This document shows, in pieces, positions 56,071 through 64,000 of a DNA stretch of 64,000 bases. Origin of the DNA: Episyrphus balteatus. Its lineage: Eukaryota > Arthropoda > Insecta > Diptera > Syrphidae. Positions within the stretch are counted from its first letter, which is position 1. The number at the start of each line of letters is the position of its first letter. The notes below the pieces were generated by a model. That model did no database searches. It worked only from the letters and a program-made list of their open reading frames with translations, and was not told where the DNA came from. Location of the stretch: contig NC_079134.1 in NCBI RefSeq assembly GCF_945859705.1, positions 119,474,620 to 119,538,619 on the forward strand. The letters are read 5' to 3'. Position numbers and translations under genes: made by a program.

Positions 56071-56185
56071 ATGGAAACAAAAAAAGGTATGTTGTATATA
56101 TCGCTCAAAGTGTTTGGGTTAAAATGTTGTTTCTTCTTGTGTTGTAGATGTAATCTCTAATGATGAAGAAAAATCTAGAAGGTGA
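56071..56185 (+). other. Spliced mini-ORF in the palindrome
   Basis: ATGGAAACAAAAAAAG followed by GTATGT (56087), a 61-nt intron-sized gap, and TTGTGTTGTAG (ending 56147) before an in-frame exon. The joined product would be METKKDVISNDEEKSRR and then stop. The mirror copy is at 57178-57064 on the minus strand. It may be the start of a lost transposase, a captured host-gene fragment, or coincidence. No family recognised. Confidence 0.3.
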
Positions 56186-57455
56186 AACATGCGATTGGTA
56201 ATCTAAAAAACACCAACAACAGCAGCAGCATCAAATGAAATAAAATGAAAAAAAATGTATTGTATTTTATATTGTATTTATTGTGAAAATTTCGTTTGCC
56301 AAAATAAAATAAAAAATAAAACAGTTTCAGTGAAAAAAAAAATAAATCTTGTTCTTTTTTTGGTCGCAAATGCGAAATGTCATCCCTTTCTTATTCCTCT
56401 TTCTGGTAGGTTTTCGCTGCTCCGGCTCAGGTCCGCCTTCGGCTCCGTTTTCTCGGAATGGAGATTTTCACCACACCAATACATATGCAATCGACTTCGC
56501 GGTGATTATAATTTCCATACTAATTTGAGCCGCCTTCGGACCAGTTTCTGATCCGAAGTCGGACTCAGCTCCGCCTCAGGCGGAACGGATTCGGACCGAG
56601 GTCGGACCTGTTTGCTTGAAGGGCACCCTTCAAGCAAACAGGTCCGACCTCGGTCCGAATCCGTTCCGCCTGAGGCGGAGCTGAGTCCGACTTCGGATCA
56701 GAAACTGGTCCGAAGGCGGCTCAAATTAGTATGGAAATTATAATCACCGCGAAGTCGATTGCATATGTATTGGTGTGGTGAAAATCTCCATTCCGAGAAA
56801 ACGGAGCCGAAGGCGGACCTGAGCCGGAGCAGCGAAAACCTACCAGAAAGAGGAATAAGAAAGGGATGACATTTCGCATTTGCGACCAAAAAAAGAACAA
56901 GATTTATTTTTTTTTTCACTGAAACTGTTTTATTTTTTATTTTATTTTGGCAAACGAAATTTTCACAATAAATACAATATAAAATACAATACATTTTTTT
57001 TCATTTTATTTCATTTGATGCTGCTGCTGTTGTTGGTGTTTTTTAGATTACCAATCGCATGTTTCACCTTCTAGATTTTTCTTCATCATTAGAGATTACA
57101 TCTACAACACAAGAAGAAACAACATTTTAACCCAAACACTTTGAGCGATATATACAACATACCTTTTTTTGTTTCCATATTGTTTATAATTTGATATTGT
57201 TTATAATTATACTAATATTATAATAACAACGACACGAGACACGACGCGACGCGACTATACACTTCAACGAAACATAACAAAATGACGCTTTTGCTCTTGT
57301 TGGCTATGTCTGTTTCACTTTTTTTTCCATTTCTCACTTTCCACCACGATTCTCGTTCGACTTTGTGTTCATACACAAAAAGTTGCAAGTGTGTGAGTGC
57401 AACCCCGCGTTTCTCGGTCGGAGGTCGGACTGTCTTTTCTGGACTCCGTTTTCTT

Positions 57456-57718
57456 CATAAACAAAAAATACCAAGACTGGAAACTCGGCGGTCAACTGAC
57501 GTTTGCCTACAAGCTGTGAGGTGTGGTGAATGTCGTGAGCCTATCGTTGTGTTCGTGTCCAATGTGTGGTGAATGTCGTGAATCTATAAATGTGTCCGTG
57601 TTAACGTCATTTACCAACGTGGTGGCAATCACATATATTCACAGACAGCACTGTACACAAAAGGGTTTTGGGGGGAAAGACGTACGAAAGTTTCCAGTCT
57701 TGGTATTTTTTGTTTATG
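57456..57718. mobile_element. 8-bp-TSD MITE, CATMRACAAA family, copy 2
   Basis: CATAAACAAAAAATACCAAG and ACTGGAAACT on the left; inverted on the right, ending TTTTTTGTTTATG. Exact TSD GTTTTCTT (57448-57455 and 57719-57726). The mirror arm of the palindrome gives the empty site. GGTGAATGTCGTGA is duplicated inside this copy (57525 and 57568), unlike copy 1. Confidence 0.9.
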
Positions 57719-57881
57719 GTTTTCTTGCTTGAAGGGCACTATCGTTCATATGTCAAACTTTGTTTTTCTTTTTCCGCATTGACATTTTTGGAAAGAACAT
57801 TTTGAAATTTTAAATTCTTATTTTGCTAATAAATAAATATTAAATTATATTAAAAATCATCATAAAAAATATTTCCAAACA

Positions 57882-58419
57882 ATGGCACACCTCAGATCAA
57901 TATTACTTGGACAATGCGTTCCATGTGTAAAGAAAACTGCCTCCAAAATTCGTATTCGTAGAATGGAATTAGATACAAATCTAAACATGGTAATATTCAT
58001 AAAATGACAAAATGTGATTCCAATACTAATTCTTCTCTCACACTATTTAATTACCACAGTATTTCAAAAAAGACGAATTTTTCTTTGCACATGATCCACA
58101 AAAAATATGTAAAACTGGCGATATTGTTCTAATCAAAAAATTACCCCAGAAATTAACCCGTTTAATCACACACAATGTTGAGGAGGTTGTTTATCCTATG
58201 GGTGACATAACAGACCCTCTTACTGGTAAAAAAGTTGTTGTCGGCAAGTATCGTGAACAGATCGAAGAATCGAACAAATTGTTTGGAAAATCCAAAAAGG
58301 CGTTTGATTATGATAGCGCTCCACCTCGAGGAAGATTGGAGGGCAAAAAAGATTTCACAGATCGTCAAACGTATATTAAATATCATGATGACGGCAAGGA
58401 CCAGCCATATGCTGTTTAA
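57882..58419 (+). CDS. mRpS17: Mitochondrial ribosomal protein S17
   Basis: Two exons, 57882-57989 and 58060-58419, separated by a 70-nt GT-AG intron, giving 155 residues. The N-terminus MAHLRSILLGQCVPCVKKTA leads into the uS17 fold: RRMELDTNLNMYFKKDEFFF, then KTGDIVLIKKLPQKLTRLIT and VEEVVYPMGDITDPLTGKKV. The C-terminal extension (KKAFDYDSAPPRGR ... YIKYHDDGKDQPYAV) is the form seen in animal mitochondrial S17. Role: primary rRNA-binding protein of the mitochondrial small subunit. The ATG at 57882 is the first in frame and is preceded by ACA. AATAAATAAA at 58461 is a likely polyadenylation signal. The 5' flank is short because the palindromic element ends at 57736. Confidence 0.95.
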
Positions 58420-58519
58420 ATTAAAAATATTCGTTTTCCTATTTTGATTACTTTAAATTAAATAAATAAATTAACTAGTATCATTGGGTTTTTAATTTCT
58501 TTAGGTTTAAGGTTTTAGG

Positions 58520-59176
58520 TCCAAGAGCCCACAGCAAATTTTGGGAGTGGAGGTATAACCAAAATGTGACCATGCAGTTTTATAGCCTTATGCGTTCAAA
58601 TAACGAATTCAAAAGTCTGGCATCTTTAAATCGCTATTTTATATGGTTTCCGAGGGGTTAAATATCGCGAGTTTTCCAATATGTGTGAGTAGGCTAAATT
58701 AACACAAAATCAAATTCTGAATAATAAGAACTGATGCTCTGTCATTTACCCAAAGCCTTAAGACATAAAATTTGACGATGCGATCAATAGAACTCAAGAT
58801 ATAAGCTTTTTAAACTAACCATAAGAGCAATAATTCCATAAGAGCTCTATTTTTGGAGAGTTCTAAATTCGAAATATCAAACAAAAAAATAAACAGGAAA
58901 GTCTCCAAAGCATAGCCGTTTAAACAGCTTATATTTTGAAATCTATTCATTGCATCGTCAATATTGATGTCTTCAGGCTTAGGGGAAATGACAGACCATC
59001 AGTCCTTATATTCAGAATTTGATTTTGTGTTAATTTTTAATAAGTCGCGATACCATATAAAATCGCAATTTAAAGAAGCCAGACTAATGAATTCGTTATT
59101 GGAACGCATAAGGCTATAAAACTGCATACTCACATTTTGGTTATACCTCCACTCCCAAAATTTGGGCTCTCGGTCT
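58520..59176. mobile_element. Foldback element with ~260-bp arms
   Basis: AGAGCCC, AAATTTTGGGAGTGGAGG and TATAACCAAAATGTGA on the left are inverted on the right (TCACATTTTGGTTATACC, CTCCACTCCCAAAATTTGGG). Paired ACACAAAATCAAATTCTGAA and TTCAGAATTTGATTTTGTG continue inward. The inner 85-bp arms (58735-59005) are related to the foldback at 11184-12690. It starts about 55 bp after the mRpS17 poly(A) signal. Confidence 0.75.
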
Positions 59177-61177
59177 ATATGCACTAGCAACGGGAGCTTC
59201 TCCATCGTGTTTTAAAAATATGCACAGGGTTTCGCCAAGTAGATGTGAACAGGTAGAACGAAAGGCACAATTTGGAGGAGTTAATAAAAACTTAAATCTT
59301 ATTTTATCTGTGAATGAAAAGGTTTTTATTGACTACAACTGCAAAATTTTAACTGTTTGACTTAAGTGGTTTTTGAAATGACCAACTCAAATGAGTTCCT
59401 CATGCTCTATGGTAAACCCACTCTACTCGGACGATAAACAGAAAAATTGATTTGATACAGGGGTGCCAGCCAGCACGTAACTTTGTACAATTGAGTTAAC
59501 TCAATACAATCGTGCAGTGGGTTGCACCTTTTTTTTTTTTTTGGCTAAATCGAGCATTTTCCATTGAAAAACTTCTATTGAACCAAAATTGATAATGCCG
59601 ATACTCGATTGTAGTATTGTTCCTAATGTTTTCTGAAAAAGCTAAATGTGATAATGAATTTTATGAGCTAAACCTAAATTTCAATGTGGTCCAAAAAGCT
59701 GTTTCTATAATACTTACTACATTAGCTCGGAAACATAAATTGTTGTTAAATGCAAGATGGTACTCGAATCTTAGGAAATGTATCATTGCTACAAAGACCT
59801 AGCGATAGCGAATGTCAGAAAAATTGGTCTAGACATTTTGAATTTTTTGCACTAACCTTAACCCAAGCATTTATCGTTTAGTGTAATATTGGGTCTCTTG
59901 AAGACAATGCAACACTTCTTATATTTCATAAACAAGTGTCACTTTGAATTAAATATGGTTAACCGGTACACATAATTGAATAGTCAGTTTTAAGAACGGA
60001 ATAAGTCCATTTTGCAAAATTGTTGGGAAAACGCAAAAAACTGAATAGCTTCTATATTTTACTGTTTTCAGATGTTTGACCTTCAGATAAAATAAAGATT
60101 ATGTGGATTTGAGTCGAACGAAATAAAAATTTTATTTCTATCGGTTACTGGTAGACAAGTATAACGGTTTAAAAACGTTGGACTTATTCGGTTCTTAAAA
60201 CTTACGGTTTGAAATTTCACCCAAAAGCCAAATTTTGAATAAAATAAACATACAAGGTCGGAAAAAGTGTTTTGATAAAATGAACATTTTTCTTACTGAT
60301 GAGAATAATCTGTAACGGTTAAATATAAAATAAGGAAGTTGACGGTTATTTAATAAGTATATTATGGTGAAGCTCATGGTGGTCAATGTCAGTAAAATAG
60401 TTAATTTTTGAAGGAAAAAAGTATTTTGACAAACGTTCTTTTTCAATGTTGGTAAGGTAAGGTAATGCATTTTACATGTTTCAAGCACTTATAAAACTGA
60501 CAGACTTGTAAAGGCTCCGATTTGTAAAAAAGTAAAATACCGTTTAAAACAAAATAACTAGAAAATCGCTTTTCTTGACTTTTTTTCACGTTTTTTTTTG
60601 GACTTTTGCACCCCTATCTTCAATTTCGATTTTCTCATTTGATAGCAATCCGCGGTTTTTTCTTCTCATAGTTTAGACATAATCAGTAGCCTGAAAAATC
60701 CTGGATTTATTGTTCTTCAAACTTATACAATTTTTCAAGCCCTGTAACTTCGACACCCAAAATTTTTATTTTGTTTTTTTTTTTTTCATTCTAGAAGATT
60801 TGTCTACGCCCAAAGATAACATTTGCATTAAAAAGTCAATTTCGAAAAAAGCTAACTTATTCCGTTCTTAAAACTGACGATTCAATTGTTCTTGAGGTTA
60901 GTTTACGGAATTGCCAATTGTAAAATAGTAGAGTAACTAAAGCAAGTTATTAGGAAACCCGGCCGAATAGCTCGATTTTGAAGATTTTTTTTTTCAAACG
61001 TAGGTAATTAAAAATACTTTAAAGTCTACAGATTAAAAATTGCCGATGTTGCCGTATTGTTTTTAAAAATTAAAATTAAATTTTTTTTAACAAATTTTTT
61101 TGCTTAAATTTCATAAAACAAATGTTGGCAAAAGATTCTCTTCGTAATTTAAGGAAAAAAATATAGAGGAGTAAGGT
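59177..61177. other. Unassigned sequence
   Basis: No recognisable gene over 2 kb. The phrases TTATTCCGTTCTTAAAACTG (60860) and GTTTTAAGAACGGAATAAGT (59988) are inverse copies, with a related GACTTATTCGGTTCTTAAAA at 60180. This suggests an old rearranged repeat, but no boundaries can be drawn. Confidence 0.4.
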
Positions 61178-62299
61178 ACAATCTTCCATCGTTTAAAGCC
61201 TGGTACGCTGCTCGCGCTAAATTTTAGCTCCCATACAAATTATCGAAAAATTTTATCTGAGCTAAAATGGATCCCATACAAATTATCGATAACTTGTATG
61301 GGAATTTTATCTAGGCTAAAATTTAGCGCGAGCAGCGTACCAGGCTTAAGCGATAAATGCAATTTTCTAACATTCTGACCTCAAACACAAAAAAAAAATA
61401 TTTTGAAAACAACGGCAACAATTACAATATTTTAAAATACATTTTTAAAAAGCCAGAAGCTCATTCTTATCTCTTAAATTTAAATCCACTAATTTTAATT
61501 AAGAGTTTTTGAAAAAATGGTTCTCAAACTCAGAATTAAAAAAAATGTTATTAAAAAAATTTAAAATGACTTTTTTCCAAACTTTTTCTAATAAAATATG
61601 AATTTATTTAAACAAAATTTTTGGCCATAAATATTATCAGTTGAATTCCGAAGCAGAAAAGGTACACACTTTTGAAAAAAAAATTAAAAATTACTTTAAT
61701 TTCAATTTGTTTTTTTTTTTGATAAAAACAAATTTTTGCATTGAAATAATTAATTTTCTCAAAGATTTTGGTAAAAAATAAGTTAAAATTTTTGCTATTT
61801 AATTTTTGGCAGTAAGGGCTATTAAATGAATAAAAAATAATTTTATGTTAAGATGTTTAACGTTAAAAAAAATTTGTTAATTTTTTTTCAAAACTTTTAT
61901 TAAAAAAAGTTCTTCGAAAACGAAATACTTTTTAATTTTTTTCATAAACCGTTATACATATTGACAATTTTCTTTTATAATTTCAAATCATAATAAATGC
62001 GGCCAAAAAAAATTGAAAATAAATGCATTTTATATTACGAAAAAGTTTAAAAAACGATATGTTAAAATTTTTTCAATAATTTTTTTTTTTCAAAAATCTG
62101 AGTTCAGTTACCATTCTTTCAAAAGCCCTTAATTCAATTAACTTAATTTTAATTTTACAAGTATGACTAGGCATCTAGCTTTTTAAAAATGTATATTTAA
62201 ATATTGTAGGTGTTGCCGTTGTGTTCAAATATTTTTTTTTGTGTTTGAAGTCAATTAATAAGAAAATTGCATCTATTGCTTGAACGATGGAAGATTGTC
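61178..62299. mobile_element. TIR element, ACAATCTTCCATCGTT ends
   Basis: Left ACAATCTTCCATCGTT, then (after a MITE) GATAAATGCAATTTTCTA, CTCAAACACAAAAAAAAA and CAACGGCAACA. The right side carries the inverse, uninterrupted. The interior is AT-rich homopolymer-like sequence without coding content. No TSD fixed. Confidence 0.7.
61197..61346. mobile_element. MITE, AGCCTGGTACGC family, copy D
   Basis: 150 bp, ends AGCCTGGTACGCTGCTCGCG and GCGAGCAGCGTACCAGGCT; interior almost the same as copy C. TAA flanks both sides (61194-61196 and 61347-61349). It is inserted in the left arm of the element 61178-62299; the right arm shows the uninterrupted site. Confidence 0.88.
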
Positions 62300-62807
62300 A
62301 TTCACTCCCATATATTTTTTTCCTTGAGTTTCCTAGACAATCTTGTGGCATCAATAAATTTATGAAATTTAAGAAAAATTTTTGACTAACGCGATTCCAC
62401 CCCTAGTTTTCAGAAGCATCAATTATATTTATAACTCATAGGGCCAGTCGATTTTTTTAAATGAATTCGATGTTAGTAAAAAAAACAGCGCTTTCGCTTC
62501 TAGATCTAAAATGTTTGTAACTGTATCGTCCGTATTCAATTACTTTGATGTTAGCTTTAAATGGCTCTTTAAATTTGTCGTTTTCATCCACTATAAGACT
62601 ACGTCAGTTTGAGTAAGTTAAAAAAATTTATTTTCAGTAACAAAATAATGGTAGATTTACATACGTAAATATTTCTTTTTAAATTCTTAAGACCAAACAA
62701 TTTGTTTAAAAATTAAAAAAAAAAACTTCCATAGAAAAAAGGAATTCAAAAATATTATTAAAAAATAAAAAGATTATAATATTATTTTATCAGTATTAAT
62801 TATGTGT
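62300..62807. other. 3' flank of Pbp49
   Basis: AT-rich sequence with no recognised feature; it should contain the Pbp49 3' UTR, whose end I cannot place. Confidence 0.5.
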
Positions 62808-64000
62808 TTAAATTTCTTTTTTGATCTTGGATGGTCCGGGTCCTTCTTCTTCTTCTTCAACACTTTCATCTATGTCATCAAAAACTTCTAGGTGTTCAAC
62901 AATAAAACATTCATGGTCATCGAGTTTTTCGTTATACGACACAAGCCTATATGCATTGAATTCATCAACTTTTTTCCCATTCACATAATGAAATGAAATA
63001 AAACATACTGAACAAAGGTACGCTGGATCATGTAATTGCCTTTTACTGTTCTTAACAACATAAACATATTCCCGTTTTCCACACATGTGACAAAACTTGG
63101 CATTGTACGCGTTTACAGACTTAAGAAGTGGATACAACTCACGCACGAGGCAGGTATGTATTGAAAGTAGTTCTACATAAGAAAATGTAAATAAATGTTC
63201 ACAGTTCCCGTGATGTTGATACAATTGAGGAAAACCCAAACTAACTTCCAAATCAATGAAACGAGTCTTTTCCATGCGTCGAGTTTGAAATGGTATTTTT
63301 TGGTAACATTTCGTTTTCTTTCTTGACCATTCTCGTATAACTTCAGAATAATCAGCATTGGCTGGATTACGCATGTCATTGTAAAATGTATTTTCAATAA
63401 AGAAAAATCCTGGATCACATAATTTTTCAGGATTTTCAACTTTAGGATTTTCACTCAGCTCAAAGAAACGTTTCTTGTTGCACACACAAGAAATCTTATC
63501 ACGTAACTCGGAAAGAAAGTTGGAACCAAGGCATTTAAACTCTTCACTGAATGTTGGATAGGTTCTACGCTTAAGAGGTGTATCAGTTTTTGGTCTATAA
63601 AAACGAACTGAAATAACTACATCACTGAACGGTTCTAAATTATGGTCAGCAGGGTTTACAGGTGTATGAACTTGTTTAAAAGAATCCTGTGTTTTAATAA
63701 ATGGGCTACCATAACTCGCTTCTTTCTCTTTGATTAACTTCTGCACCGAGTTTAGTCTTGCGTCAATAGTTAGGTTTTGTTTCGTAGTTTTACGTTTAAA
63801 TTCACTTATGCCTGGAACATAAGGTGCAACTCGAACATCATCTGGCGAGTCTAACAATTCCAAAGAAGTTGAAGATTTAACTTTTTCATAAACAGTATTT
63901 TTTCTTTCCATTCCCATTAGTCGTTGTACATCCTGGTCGTTCTCTGGAAATTCTGTTTTCTTAAGCTCAGTAACAAATTCATCCAAAATTTTCTTAAAAC
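62808..64000 (-). CDS. Pbp49: snRNA-activating protein complex subunit 3 (partial)
   Basis: Open on the minus strand from the right edge to a TAA at 62810-62808, about 397 codons without an intron. No ATG starts the frame: it reads through FKKILDEFVTELKK into the window edge, so the N-terminus lies outside. The C-terminal half shows the SNAPC3/SNAP50 signature: FFFIENTFYNDMR, ADYSEVIREWSRK, GFPQLYQHHGNCEHLF and the zinc-binding CHMCG ... AYLCSVCF pair. The tail is acidic (ESVEEEEEGPGPSK). In flies this subunit (PSEA-binding protein 49 kDa) is part of SNAPc, which recognises the proximal sequence element of snRNA genes for pol II and pol III transcription. Cys/His positions appear intact. Confidence 0.93.
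   Translation of the reverse strand, partial: FKKILDEFVTELKKTEFPENDQDVQRLMGMERKNTVYEKVKSSTSLELLDSPDDVRVAPYVPGISEFKRKTTKQNLTIDARLNSVQKLIKEKEASYGSPFIKTQDSFKQVHTPVNPADHNLEPFSDVVISVRFYRPKTDTPLKRRTYPTFSEEFKCLGSNFLSELRDKISCVCNKKRFFELSENPKVENPEKLCDPGFFFIENTFYNDMRNPANADYSEVIREWSRKKTKCYQKIPFQTRRMEKTRFIDLEVSLGFPQLYQHHGNCEHLFTFSYVELLSIHTCLVRELYPLLKSVNAYNAKFCHMCGKREYVYVVKNSKRQLHDPAYLCSVCFISFHYVNGKKVDEFNAYRLVSYNEKLDDHECFIVEHLEVFDDIDESVEEEEEGPGPSKIKKEI

Larger units (their letters stand above)
55784..57736. mobile_element. Head-to-head palindromic element pair
   Basis: Two 840-bp copies (55784-56623, and 56626-57455 plus 57727-57736) face each other across the dinucleotide CA, centred at 56624.5. I see no mismatch between the arms; 98-codon frames at 56255-56551 (plus) and 56994-56698 (minus) are identical. 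Each copy is bounded by CCCTTCAAGCAA. The inner termini carry GC-rich TCCGACCTCGGTCCGAATCC-type repeats; the outer part has CTCCGACC and GTCGCGTCGCGTCG. A 263-bp MITE has entered the right copy. Superfamily unknown. The end lies only 145 bp upstream of the mRpS17 start codon. Confidence 0.85.

Noticed and set aside
56255..57074. Identical 98- and 64-codon frames on both strands
   Set aside because: A trivial consequence of the perfect palindrome; the translations show no family features or domain structure.
62808..63986. Treating TTG at 63986 as the Pbp49 start
   Set aside because: The frame stays open past it to the window edge and no ATG is available, so the gene is 5'-truncated by the window.
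1..64000. CRISPR array, operons, riboswitches or other prokaryotic features
   Set aside because: The window is clearly from an intron-containing eukaryotic genome; none of the repeats has CRISPR-like regular spacing.

Overview
The window is eukaryotic and looks like a higher (brachyceran) fly. It is very AT-rich, has GT-AG introns of about 58-70 nt, and carries four genes whose proteins closely match Drosophila proteins known to me: the leucine-rich-repeat protein CG14762, the nuclear poly(A)-binding protein Pabp2, mitochondrial ribosomal protein mRpS17 and the SNAPc subunit Pbp49 (SNAPC3). I cannot name the genus from sequence alone.

Layout. 1-17.6 kb: no convincing host gene, but a stack of DNA transposons. 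These include hAT-like elements with exact 8-bp target-site duplications (TSDs), 3-bp-TSD MITEs and a dead Tc1 copy. A minus-strand heat-shock-type promoter module lies at 8.26-8.36 kb. 17.6-22.1 kb: the CG14762 orthologue on the plus strand, seven coding exons, with a foldback element in intron 4 and a dead antisense piggyBac in intron 6. 22-37 kb: gene-free, with long inverted repeats nested several levels deep, among them a 1.3-kb foldback, a Transib-type element with RSS-like ends and a TIR element carrying tRNA-like promoter boxes. 37-45 kb: two inverted copies of one TIR family and a 1.25-kb foldback packed with TATCGATA sites. 48.3-53.5 kb: Pabp2 on the minus strand. 53.5-57.7 kb: a possible divergent first exon and more MITEs, ending in a 1.7-kb head-to-head palindrome whose arms appear identical. 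57.9-58.4 kb: mRpS17. 62.8-64.0 kb: Pbp49 on the minus strand, cut by the right edge.

The four genes are unrelated housekeeping or surface functions (mRNA polyadenylation, mitochondrial translation, snRNA transcription, an extracellular LRR protein) and form no pathway. The main interest is the mobile DNA. Element boundaries can often be fixed to the base from TSDs and from intact sister arms that show the empty site. Several elements carry promoter-like content (HSE/TATA, tRNA A/B boxes, DRE-type clusters). All identifications rest on reading the sequence and on family knowledge; no search was run.
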